NCBI GenBank assembly: GCA_003154555.1
Contig: PMDT01000341.1
Location: forward strand, 3,451-15,908
Direction: 5' to 3'
DNA: 12,458 nucleotides
DNA from: Spirochaetaceae bacterium
GTDB lineage: Bacteria; Spirochaetota; Spirochaetia; SZUA-6; Fen-1364
The translations under genes and the position numbers were made by a program. Below are positions 1 to 7,677 of the stretch, piece by piece. Numbering within the stretch: the stretch's first letter is position 1; each line of letters starts with the position of its first letter. The notes beneath the pieces were generated by a model. It was not told the DNA's origin, ran no database searches, and saw nothing but the letters and a program-made list of their open reading frames with translations.

Positions 1-1064
<1,064 letters not shown>

Positions 1065-1186
1065 GCTTTTCTCCTTCACTTTCACAAAGATGCGCGAAAA
1101 GGTCGCCGGCATCAATGGCGGGAAAAGCGGCCCGGTGCCTTCCCGGGAAAGTCATCGATTTGCCTCGCCAGGAAACCAAATCTGTG

Positions 1187-1192
1187 TATAAT
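1187..1192 (+). promoter_or_regulatory. Consensus -10 box next to the start codon (possible leaderless promoter)
   Basis: TATAAT lies at 1187-1192, only seven bases before ATG 1200. No good -35 is seen at 16-18 bases upstream. No Shine-Dalgarno sequence stands before either ATG 1191 or ATG 1200; the nearest AGGA is 17 or more bases away. If this box is used, transcription would begin at or next to ATG 1200, giving a leaderless mRNA. This is inference from spacing alone. Confidence 0.5.
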
Positions 1193-1199
1193 GCGTGCC

Positions 1200-2096
1200 A
1201 TGCTGAAAAAGACGCGGCCCGATGGCACGTATCTCGCGGCATTGCCGCACTTCACACGTCTGCTGCCCTACCTGATGGGCAGCAGGACTGACTCGACAAT
1301 CTTCTTCGAGCAGGATTTTGACGTCACCGACGCACTGCAATACGTGAAGCAGAAGAACCTTTCCCACAACGGCGGGGAGAAGAAGCTCACATTCTTCCAG
1401 GTCTTCCTCTGCGGAGCCGTGCGGACGCTGGCTCTTCGGCCCAAGCTGAACCGTTTTGTCTCCGGGTACAATTACTACCAGCGGAACAAGATCGTTTTCA
1501 ACTTCGTGGCGAAGAAGGAGCTGAGCGACAAGGGGGAGGAGATCAACATCACGATCCCTTTCTCCCCGGATGAGACGCTCTCAACGCTTCCGGCCAAGGT
1601 GCACGCGTTCGTGGATCGCGGCAAGAGCGGGAAAAGCGGCGAAGGCAATGAAAGCGACAGCACGAATGCGTTCCTCGCAAAGCTGCCGCGCTGGATGATA
1701 CGGCTCGTCATCTACGTCCTCCGCTCCCTCGACTACCACAACATGCTGCCGGCATCCTTCATCTCCTCTATGCCGTTCTGGGCGAGCATATTCTTCACCA
1801 ACGTGGGAAGCGTGGGCATCGACGCGCCTTTCCATCACAATTTCAACATCGGCACCTGCGGTTTCTTCATCGCGCTGGGAAAGATCCGCAAGGACAAGGT
1901 GCCGGTGGACGGTGGAGCGGTGGAGCTGCGCGACCGGGTCAAGGTGACATTCACCTACGACGACAGGATCGTGGATGGCATCTACTGCGGCCGCGCCATC
2001 GACCTGTTCCGCCAATTCGTGGAGAATCCCGCCCAGCTCGAGAATCCGCCCGAGCTGAACGACGAGCTCCGGGCCGAGCTCATGCTGAAAGGGTGA
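1200..2096 (+). CDS. Stand-alone 2-oxoacid dehydrogenase E2-like (CAT-fold) acyltransferase homologue lacking the catalytic His
   Basis: 298 residues resembling only the catalytic domain of E2 acyltransferases, without lipoyl or peripheral-subunit-binding domains. In E2 enzymes this fold moves an acyl group between dihydrolipoamide and CoA. Landmarks are RPDGTYLAALPHF (6-18), LRPKLNRFVSG (79-89), QRNKI (94-98), the E2-like TNVGSVGID (200-208), and the C-terminal TYDDRIVDG (252-260). In canonical E2 and CAT enzymes the last motif is DHRVxDG, with His and Asp essential. Here Asp255 replaces the His while Asp259 is kept, so catalysis must differ or the role may be binding. ATG 1191 would add three residues; 1200 is preferred because related proteins begin with a short Lys-rich stretch before RPDG and because TATAAT overlaps ATG 1191. 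Its stop overlaps the ligase gene by 4 bases, so the two are translationally coupled. Substrate unknown. Confidence 0.88.
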   Translation: MLKKTRPDGTYLAALPHFTRLLPYLMGSRTDSTIFFEQDFDVTDALQYVKQKNLSHNGGEKKLTFFQVFLCGAVRTLALRPKLNRFVSGYNYYQRNKIVFNFVAKKELSDKGEEINITIPFSPDETLSTLPAKVHAFVDRGKSGKSGEGNESDSTNAFLAKLPRWMIRLVIYVLRSLDYHNMLPASFISSMPFWASIFFTNVGSVGIDAPFHHNFNIGTCGFFIALGKIRKDKVPVDGGAVELRDRVKVTFTYDDRIVDGIYCGRAIDLFRQFVENPAQLENPPELNDELRAELMLKG

Positions 2097-3805
2097 CCGT
2101 GATGTACGAAAAAAAACCCTGGCTGAAATTCTACGGGACCACGCCGCACACTCTCACGTACCCGGCGATGACCCTGTCGGAGGCAGTGCACGCAAAAGCG
2201 GCTGAGCTTCCGCAGCTCACCGCGCTTATCTTCATGGGCGCGCGCATCACGCACGCCGGGCTGGACCGGCGCATCTGCGGCATGAGCCGCGCGCTGGGCG
2301 CCGCCGGCATGAAGCGCGGCGATCACGTGCTCGTCTGCCTTCCCAATATCCCCCAGGCGGTGATCGTCTTCTATGCGCTCAACAGGCTGGGAGCGGTGCC
2401 AGCGATGATACATCCGCTCTCGGCTCCGGCCGAGATACGCGGCTACGCGCTGCAGACGTCGTGCACGTGGGCGGTCACGCTGGACGCCTTTTATCCGCGT
2501 TTCGCGGAGGTCCGCGGCCAGACGGCGCTCGCGCACATGGTAATCTGCGGCGCCAGCGAGTGCATGGGTCCCCTGTTGAAACTGGGGTTCGCGCTCACGG
2601 AGGCGCGAAAGATCGCCCCTGTGCCTGCTGATCCGGGCATCCTTCGATGGAGCGACCTGGAAAGACAGGGCCACACGGCCCCCGAGCTTGCCTCCCCGAA
2701 TCCCCTTTCCCCTGATGAGCTGGCCTTGTTTCTCTTCAGTGGTGGCACGACCGCCGCGTCAAAAGCCATCATGCTTTCCAGCACCAATTGCAATGTCCTG
2801 GCCATCCAGACCAATGCCGCGGGGGGTCCGATACTCCCCGGCGATTCCATGCTTTCCATCCTGCCCATGTTCCACGGTTTCGGGCTGGCCGTCGGCATCC
2901 ATGCAATCCTGATCCAGGGCGGAACCTGCATCCTCGTGCCGCGATTCACCGCCGACGGCCTTGCGGCTCTCGTGAGGAAATACAGGCCTGCCTACATCGC
3001 GGGCGTTCCCACCCTGTTCGACGCACTCGCGTCGAATGCCCGGTTTGGAAAGGCGCCGGCAGCCTCCTTCAAAGGGCTTTTCTGCGGCGGCGACAGCCTG
3101 ACCCGGCAGACGAAGGAACGCTTCGAGGCGGTGGTCAGGAACGTCGGCGGCACCACGCCCCTGCGCGAAGGCTACGGCCTGACGGAATCCGTGACCGCGA
3201 ACATGCTGATGCCGCGCGACCACTATCGGGAGGGAAGCATGGGCATTCCGTATCCCGACATGCTCGCCAAGGTCGTGAAACCCGGCACATTCGACGAGGT
3301 GCCGCCGCGCGAAGACGGGGAAATCTGCGTGAGCGGACCCACGCTGATGCTGGGCTACCTGGACGACCCGGATGAAACCGCGGCGACGCTGCGCCGGCAC
3401 GACGACGGCCTGCTCTGGCTGCATACGGGCGATATCGGCACCATGGATGAGGACGGATTCTTCTATTTCAAGCAGCGCGTGAAGCGCATCATCAAGACCT
3501 CGGGCATCAGCGTCTATCCCTCCCAGATCGAGGACGTGCTGAACAGGCATCCCGCGGTCCGGCTTTCCTGCGTCATTGGCGTCCCGCATCCGACAAAGCT
3601 CCAGGTGCCGAAGGGTTTCGTGACGCTGAACGAGGGGTGGCAGGCGAATCCCGACCTGGAACAGGAGCTGATCGAGCTCTGCAAAAAAGAGCTGATGCCG
3701 CACTCCTGCCCCCGCTGTATAGAGTTCCGCGACCGCCTGCCCCTCACGCTGGTGGGCAAGGTTGCCTATCGCACGCTGGAAGTTCAGGAGCCGCAGCCGA
3801 AGTAA
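2093..3805 (+). CDS. AMP-dependent acyl-CoA synthetase/ligase (adenylate-forming)
   Basis: About 570 residues of the ANL superfamily, which activates a carboxylic acid with ATP to an acyl-AMP and normally transfers it to CoA. Core motifs occur in order: the phosphate loop FSGGTTAASKAIML (215-228, with Lys224 but Ser where Pro is usual), EGYGLTES (359-366), HTGDIGTMDEDGF (444-456), the hinge region FKQRVKRIIKTSGISVYPSQIE starting at 459, and the C-terminal Lys556 in LTLVGKVAYR needed for adenylation. No carrier-protein or reductase domain is fused, and I see no signal peptide. GTG 2093 overlaps the upstream stop (GTGA); ATG 2102, with AAAGGG eight bases before it, is an equally good start and removes three residues. 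Co-transcribed with the E2-like gene, it may supply that protein with an acyl donor. Fatty or aromatic acid specificity cannot be told from the sequence. Confidence 0.93.
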   Translation: MTVMYEKKPWLKFYGTTPHTLTYPAMTLSEAVHAKAAELPQLTALIFMGARITHAGLDRRICGMSRALGAAGMKRGDHVLVCLPNIPQAVIVFYALNRLGAVPAMIHPLSAPAEIRGYALQTSCTWAVTLDAFYPRFAEVRGQTALAHMVICGASECMGPLLKLGFALTEARKIAPVPADPGILRWSDLERQGHTAPELASPNPLSPDELALFLFSGGTTAASKAIMLSSTNCNVLAIQTNAAGGPILPGDSMLSILPMFHGFGLAVGIHAILIQGGTCILVPRFTADGLAALVRKYRPAYIAGVPTLFDALASNARFGKAPAASFKGLFCGGDSLTRQTKERFEAVVRNVGGTTPLREGYGLTESVTANMLMPRDHYREGSMGIPYPDMLAKVVKPGTFDEVPPREDGEICVSGPTLMLGYLDDPDETAATLRRHDDGLLWLHTGDIGTMDEDGFFYFKQRVKRIIKTSGISVYPSQIEDVLNRHPAVRLSCVIGVPHPTKLQVPKGFVTLNEGWQANPDLEQELIELCKKELMPHSCPRCIEFRDRLPLTLVGKVAYRTLEVQEPQPK

Positions 3806-3873
3806 GCCCCCGCAGCGAGGCGAGCCGTTTGCCTCGATGAGACCCCACGCCTTCTTTCGCAGACAGATCCGCT

Positions 3874-3902
3874 TTGACGACGGGGAGGGAAGTACGTACC
3901 TT
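3874..3902 (+). promoter_or_regulatory. Weak candidate promoter for the mhqO-mhqD-like pair
   Basis: TTGACG at 3874-3879 and TACCTT at 3897-3902 are 17 bases apart, upstream of the ATG at 3948. The -35 is good but the -10 matches only three of six consensus positions. I saw no obvious inverted repeat for a MarR-type (MhqR) regulator in the 142-base gap. Confidence 0.3.
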
Positions 3903-3947
3903 TCATCCGGGCGCCGATGGAAGCGTCCCGGAAAGTGAGAGGGTCAC

Positions 3948-4913
3948 ATGACGAGCGCGGGTATCCACCACATCACGGTCCTGGCGAGCGATCCCCAGCG
4001 GAACCTTGATTTCTATACGGGCTTCCTGGGGTTGCGCCTCGTGAAGCAGACCATCAACTTCGATGCACCAGATGTCTACCACCTCTATTACGGTGATGAA
4101 GCGGGCACGCCGGGAACCATCCTGACGTTTTTCCCCTTCCTCGACGCGGCGCGGGGAAAAAGAGGGGCGGGGGAAATCACAGCTGTCGCATTTTCCATCC
4201 CGACCGGCGCACTTGGATTCTGGATCGAGCGCCTGTCCCGGAAGGCGATGGCGTTCGACGGCCCGCACACGCGTCTTGGACAGAACCTGATCGCCTTCGA
4301 AGATCCTGACGGCATGGTGATCGAGCTCGTGGAGGACGCGGACGTCGACGATATTCCCGGATGGGCGGAAAGCGCCGTTGGCGCGGCACCCGCCATACGA
4401 CGCTTTCACGGCGTGACATTCCTCCAGCGCGAGCTCGACCGCGCGGGAGCATTTCTCACGGGTGTGATGGGATTTGCGTCGGAGGGTTCGGAGGCAAACC
4501 GCTTCCGCTTCCACGCCGGTCCCGCGGGAAGCCACGCGCGCGCCGACGTCCTTGTCGATCCCCACGCGCCGGTCGCCCGTCAATCGGCAGGCTCGGTTCA
4601 CCACATCGCCTGGCGGGCCAGGGACGATGAGGACCAGCTTTCCTGGCGCTCCGCGCTTGTGAAAGCGGGGAGCTCCCCGACGCAGGTGATGGACCGAAGC
4701 TATTTTCACTCGATCTATTTCCGGGAGCCCGGCGGGGTGCTTTTCGAGATCGCCACCGACCCGCCCGGCTTCGCGACCGACGAAACAATTGACACACTGG
4801 GTTCGCACCTGAAGCTGCCGCCATGGCTGGAAGCGCAGAGGGCGATGATCGAACGGCATCTGCCTCCTCTTGCCATCCCTGCCGTGCAACGCGCGCGTGA
4901 GGCAGGGGGATGA
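3948..4913 (+). CDS. mhqO: Two-domain VOC ring-cleaving dioxygenase, MhqO/PcpA type
   Basis: 321 residues, close to the family length of about 310-320, with two vicinal-oxygen-chelate modules (about 4-132 and 150-275). Members are metal-dependent, cytoplasmic and open hydroquinone-type rings; MhqO of Bacillus subtilis is induced by methylhydroquinone. The expected metal ligands are visible: His8 in GIHHITV, His219 in SVHHIAW and Glu267 in GVLFEIATDPPG. The motif FYTGFLGLRLVKQTINFD (22-39) is characteristic of this branch. AGAGGG sits a few bases before the ATG. Its last codons overlap the hydrolase gene by 4 bases (ATGA), the same pairing known for mhqO and mhqD. The true substrate may be another quinol or catechol, so the symbol is by homology and context only. 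Confidence 0.88.
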   Translation: MTSAGIHHITVLASDPQRNLDFYTGFLGLRLVKQTINFDAPDVYHLYYGDEAGTPGTILTFFPFLDAARGKRGAGEITAVAFSIPTGALGFWIERLSRKAMAFDGPHTRLGQNLIAFEDPDGMVIELVEDADVDDIPGWAESAVGAAPAIRRFHGVTFLQRELDRAGAFLTGVMGFASEGSEANRFRFHAGPAGSHARADVLVDPHAPVARQSAGSVHHIAWRARDDEDQLSWRSALVKAGSSPTQVMDRSYFHSIYFREPGGVLFEIATDPPGFATDETIDTLGSHLKLPPWLEAQRAMIERHLPPLAIPAVQRAREAGG

Positions 4914-5575
4914 GGATGAGCCCGGCGAAGGCGATGCAGGACCCCCACGCGGGGCAGCCGGTTCTCTCCCGGGGTGCGCCGCTTGCCGGCGCAAAGGCCG
5001 CAATGATCATGGTGCATGGACGCGGCGCGAGCGCGGAAGACATCCTCGGGCTGGCGGAGGAGCTCCAGGCCCCGAATGTCGCGTATCTCGCGCCGCAGGC
5101 GGCCGGCAACGTGTGGTACCCGCAAAGCTTTCTCTCACCGATCGAAAGCAACGAGCCGGGGATCACGTCAGGGCTCGCGCTGCTGGGGACCATCGAGCGG
5201 CAGGTGCGCGATGCCGGCATTCCCCCCGAGGCGGTCTTCCTCCTCGGTTTCTCACAAGGGGCGTGCCTCATACTCGAATACGCCGCGCGCAACGCCCGCA
5301 GGTTCGGAGGCATCTTCGGACTGAGCGGCGGGCTTATCGGACCCGATGGCACGCCGCGGGACTACCCGGGCAGCATGGCGGGGACGCCCGTGCTCCTGGG
5401 CTGCAGCGACGTCGATCCCCACATCCCGAAGGCACGCGTCCTGCTGTCGGCAGATGTCTTCGAGCGGCTTGGTGCGCGCGTCTCCGCGCGTCTCTATCCG
5501 AACATGGGGCACACGGTGAACGAGGATGAATTGGAGGCAGTGCGGACAACGATAGGCCTCCTGCTCGAGACGTAA
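4910..5575 (+). CDS. mhqD: Alpha/beta-hydrolase, phospholipase/carboxylesterase family (MhqD-like)
   Basis: 221 residues, a typical small carboxylesterase of the YtpA/MhqD/EstB type. The catalytic triad is readable: Ser115 in GFSQG, Asp169 in SDVDPHIP and His201 in MGHTVN. The oxyanion-side motif VHGRGA is at 35-40. No signal peptide, so it is cytoplasmic. ATG 4910 overlaps the dioxygenase stop as ATGA and has the purine-rich GAGGCAGGGGG just upstream; ATG 4916 is an alternative only two codons later. In the B. subtilis methylhydroquinone regulon a hydrolase and a ring-cleaving dioxygenase are induced together, so this enzyme may hydrolyse a ring-cleavage product, but the reaction is not established from sequence. 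Confidence 0.88.
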   Translation: MRMSPAKAMQDPHAGQPVLSRGAPLAGAKAAMIMVHGRGASAEDILGLAEELQAPNVAYLAPQAAGNVWYPQSFLSPIESNEPGITSGLALLGTIERQVRDAGIPPEAVFLLGFSQGACLILEYAARNARRFGGIFGLSGGLIGPDGTPRDYPGSMAGTPVLLGCSDVDPHIPKARVLLSADVFERLGARVSARLYPNMGHTVNEDELEAVRTTIGLLLET

Positions 5576-5622
5576 GCCGGCCGGCCCGCGCGCGCGCACC
5601 CCCAAGTCCTGCAGGATGTGAA

Positions 5623-5651
5623 TTGACCCCGCTGCCGGGCGGTGCTATTAT
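5623..5651 (+). promoter_or_regulatory. Sigma-70 promoter for the small DUF2007-like gene
   Basis: TTGACC at 5623-5628 and TATTAT at 5646-5651 are separated by exactly 17 bases. The predicted start near 5658 leaves a leader of about 14 bases, which holds GAAGGA before the ATG at 5672. A palindrome TCCTGCAGGA (5607-5616) stands just upstream of the -35 box and could be a regulator site, though this is speculative. Confidence 0.65.
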
Positions 5652-5671
5652 CCTGACCGAAGGACTGCGCG

Positions 5672-5962
5672 ATGGCGGAGGATCGGATCAGGCTTCCCCT
5701 GGTGAACCTGGTGGAAGCCTCGATCCTGGGCGATATACTGAGCCAGGATGGCGTGCCACATTTTATCCGCTCGTACCAGGACCGCGCCTATGGCGGGCTC
5801 TGGCAGTTCCAGCAGGGATGGGGCTTCGTGGAGATGCCGAACAGGTTTGCAAGCGGTGTGGAGGCGGTTCTCCTCCTGATCCGCCGCAGCTCTGAGGATA
5901 TCACCATGAGCCTCTCCGACGACCCGCCCGAGCCCGAAGAGGATTCCCCTATTCTCCCTTGA
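5672..5962 (+). CDS. Small protein resembling DUF2007 (putative signal-transducing) family
   Basis: 96 residues. The pattern LVNLVEASILGDILSQDGVPHF, starting at residue 9, followed by a Gly/Trp-rich middle (YGGLWQFQQGWGFVEMP, 41-57) and a final hydrophobic helix (63-71), resembles the DUF2007 fold, in which a helix is followed by a surface strand and a closing helix. The tail (80-96) is Pro- and acid-rich and probably disordered. No function is known for this family. GAAGGA seven bases before the ATG and a good promoter upstream support that it is a real gene with its own transcript. Its 3' end overlaps the convergent DinB-family gene by 14 bases. Family assignment is from pattern only and could be wrong; that it codes is fairly sure. 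Confidence 0.72.
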   Translation: MAEDRIRLPLVNLVEASILGDILSQDGVPHFIRSYQDRAYGGLWQFQQGWGFVEMPNRFASGVEAVLLLIRRSSEDITMSLSDDPPEPEEDSPILP

Positions 5963-6455
5963 TGATGCGACGGATCTGGTCCAGGTGGTTGATGTCGTGT
6001 CCCGCCATCATCTCCGTGATGCGCGTCACGGTTTCCTTCCCCCGCTCGGAATGCATGCCGTAGTTGTTCCACATCTCCCGGGGAATGCTCTTCAAGAGAT
6101 GGAGGTTCCGCGCGCGGATCGCTTTCCAGCCTTCCATGGAGAAGGCAGGGTCATGCTTTGCGTAGTCAGAGTACCGGGCCCAGATGTCCTGGTCGAATCC
6201 CTGGATGGCGATGCCGTTTGCCCCGAGCACGAGGCGCAGCCGGTAGCCCTGCACGAGCTCGACGTCGGCCAGGTGGGCGAGGATCTCCGTCACGGACCAG
6301 CTCTGCGGTTTCGGCCTCTTGCCGAGGGCCTTCTTCGTGACGCCCTTGACCAGCGCGGCGACTTTCCGCGGCGTGGTGGACAGGACGTCCAGGGGGACCA
6401 TGCCCTCGATGTATCCGAGGACGCGTTTCGTATACGCCTGTGGGGTTTCCTGCAT
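5949..6455 (-). CDS. DinB-family (DinB/YfiT-like four-helix) protein
   Basis: 168 residues, the family's usual length. The DinB fold is a four-helix bundle with a three-His metal site, shared with thiol-dependent transferases that use bacillithiol or mycothiol and with many proteins of unknown role. The His triad is visible: His61 in ILAHLADVE, and His153 and His157 in AGHDINHLDQIRRI. The early SWSVTEILAHL motif (52-62) is typical. ATG 6455 is chosen over upstream in-frame codons because homology begins just after it and the extension is Cys/Arg-rich and unlike the family. No Shine-Dalgarno sequence precedes it, while a TTGACA promoter ends just before it, so the mRNA may be leaderless. It is convergent with, and overlaps, the small gene to its left. 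Confidence 0.9.
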   Translation of the reverse strand: MQETPQAYTKRVLGYIEGMVPLDVLSTTPRKVAALVKGVTKKALGKRPKPQSWSVTEILAHLADVELVQGYRLRLVLGANGIAIQGFDQDIWARYSDYAKHDPAFSMEGWKAIRARNLHLLKSIPREMWNNYGMHSERGKETVTRITEMMAGHDINHLDQIRRIIKGE

Positions 6456-6460
6456 GTGTC

Positions 6461-6490
6461 TAGATAAATAGAGCGCACAGCACGTGTCAA
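6461..6490 (-). promoter_or_regulatory. Promoter for the DinB-family gene, abutting its start codon
   Basis: On the reverse strand TTGACA (6490-6485) is followed after 18 bases by TATCTA (6466-6461), and the ATG begins at 6455, five bases beyond the box. Transcription would then start at about the start codon. The -35 is perfect; the -10 is mediocre (three of six matches), so the exact start is uncertain. Confidence 0.5.
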
Positions 6491-6650
6491 GTCGGGTGCT
6501 CGTCGCAGGGGCGTGCGGCGCCACCGTGCCCCGCAAGGTACCTCGCGCGATGCCGCGGCACCCAGGTGGCCGGCTCCAGAAAACACTGCACGCGGGGAAG
6601 CGATGTCAGTATCTTAGGGCTGTCACCACAAGAACCCGGAGGTATCGACC

Positions 6651-7631
6651 GTGAAAACTTATCGCATTGCGCAGACGCCGTTCGAAGTCACGCGGATCGC
6701 CTATGGCTGCATGGGCATCGGCGGGGGCTGGGATCCGGGGCCGCTTGCCGCGCAGACCCGCGTCGCGGGCCTGGCGAGCGTCAAGGCGGCACTCGACGTC
6801 GGCATTAATTTCTTCGATCACGCCGATATCTACGCGCGGGGCAGGTGTGAAGAGGCCTTTTCCGGCATCTGGAAGGAGGTGCCCGGGCTGCGCAGCCGCA
6901 TCGTCATCCAGACCAAGTGCGGCATCCGTTTCGAGAACGATCCTGCGCAGGGCGCCCCCCAGCGCTACGACTACAGCAGCGAGCACATCCTGGCCTCGGT
7001 GGAAGGAAGCCTGCGCCGGCTGAAAACGGACTATGTCGACATCCTCCTTCTCCATCGTCCCGACGCGCTGGTGGAACCGGACGAGGTGGCGGCGGCCTTC
7101 GAGAAGCTGTACGTCGCCGGCAAGGTCCGTTACTTCGGTGTGAGCAATCATTCGGCGTGGCAGATCGAGCTGCTGAAGAAGTCCATCACCCACCCCCTTG
7201 TCGTCAACCAGCTGGAGCTGAATGTCGTGCACAACCAGCTCATCAACGCGGGCGTCTCGGTCAACCAGGATGAACCCGCGCTGCCGACGCACGGCGAGGG
7301 AACGCTGGAATACTGCCGCCTCCACGACATCACCATCCAGGCATGGAGCCCCCTCGCGCACGGCAGGATCGCCAGGGCCCTGGGCGGCCAGGGGGATGAA
7401 CGAATGCGCGGCGCCGCTGAGTTTGCGGCATCACTGGCGAAGAAGAAAGGCGTTGGCATGGACGCCGTGCTGCTGGCCTGGCTCCTGCGCCACCCCGCGG
7501 GCATTCAACCCATACTCGGCACGACCCAGCCGGACCGCATCAGGGAGTCGTGCAAGGCGGATGACGTGGAGCTCACGCGGGAGGAATGGTACGCGATGCT
7601 CACCGCCGGGCGCGGGTCAAAGGTGGCATAG
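6651..7631 (+). CDS. Aldo/keto reductase, YdhF-like
   Basis: 326 residues forming a (beta/alpha)8 NADPH-dependent oxidoreductase. The catalytic tetrad is complete: Asp56 and Tyr61 in FFDHADIYARG, Lys89 in QTKCGI and His135 in LLLHRPD. Cofactor-side motifs include YFGVSNHS (161-168), the NQLELN stretch (186-191), AWSPLAHG (231-238) and a C-terminal ILGTTQPDRIRES (288-300) for the adenosine phosphate. GIGGGWDPGPL near the N-terminus (22-32) and the overall layout resemble the E. coli YdhF branch. Start is GTG 6651, with CGGAGG about nine bases before it; homology begins at once with MKTYRI. The gene converges with the sugar transporter operon, leaving 22 bases between stops. The physiological carbonyl substrate is unknown; a link with sugar metabolism is only suggested by position. 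Confidence 0.94.
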   Translation: MKTYRIAQTPFEVTRIAYGCMGIGGGWDPGPLAAQTRVAGLASVKAALDVGINFFDHADIYARGRCEEAFSGIWKEVPGLRSRIVIQTKCGIRFENDPAQGAPQRYDYSSEHILASVEGSLRRLKTDYVDILLLHRPDALVEPDEVAAAFEKLYVAGKVRYFGVSNHSAWQIELLKKSITHPLVVNQLELNVVHNQLINAGVSVNQDEPALPTHGEGTLEYCRLHDITIQAWSPLAHGRIARALGGQGDERMRGAAEFAASLAKKKGVGMDAVLLAWLLRHPAGIQPILGTTQPDRIRESCKADDVELTREEWYAMLTAGRGSKVA

Positions 7632-7642
7632 CTGGAGCGGGC

Positions 7643-7677
7643 AAAAGCCGCCGCTAGCCCTTCACCGCCCCGGCGGC
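7643..7677 (-). terminator. Weak intrinsic terminator candidate after the transporter operon
   Basis: On the reverse strand GCCGCC (7677-7672) can pair with GGCGGC (7652-7647), which is followed by TTTT (7646-7643). The loop is long (19 bases), the stem starts inside the last codons of the permease gene and the T-run is short, so termination may be partial. The same bases lie between the two convergent stop codons. Confidence 0.35.

Noticed and set aside
1140..1149. TTCCCGGGAA palindrome between pgi and the E2-like gene
   Set aside because: Ten-base palindromes with a GC core are common here, there is no second copy nearby, and it does not line up with a recognisable promoter.
2759..3703. 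314-codon reverse frame opposite the acyl ligase
   Set aside because: Low-complexity composition and no family features; the plus strand there carries all the ANL motifs.
3816..3836. CGAGGC/GCCTCG stem after the ligase gene as a terminator
   Set aside because: Only 6 bp with a 9-base loop and no T-run after it. It might pause transcription but cannot be supported as an intrinsic terminator.
3903..5003. 366-codon open frame on the reverse strand opposite the dioxygenase and hydrolase genes
   Set aside because: Its product is Arg-, His- and Pro-rich with no recognisable motifs, and it lies wholly opposite two genes with complete catalytic residues. It is a GC-driven shadow frame.
4456..5352. 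298-codon reverse frame across the mhqO/mhqD junction
   Set aside because: Ser/Pro/Arg/Ala-rich shadow frame spanning two real genes on the other strand, with no motif.
5576..5599. GCCGGCCGGC palindrome followed by a 13-base alternating CG tract after the hydrolase gene
   Set aside because: It could favour Z-DNA or a hairpin, but such runs are expected at this base composition and no T-run or other signal accompanies it.
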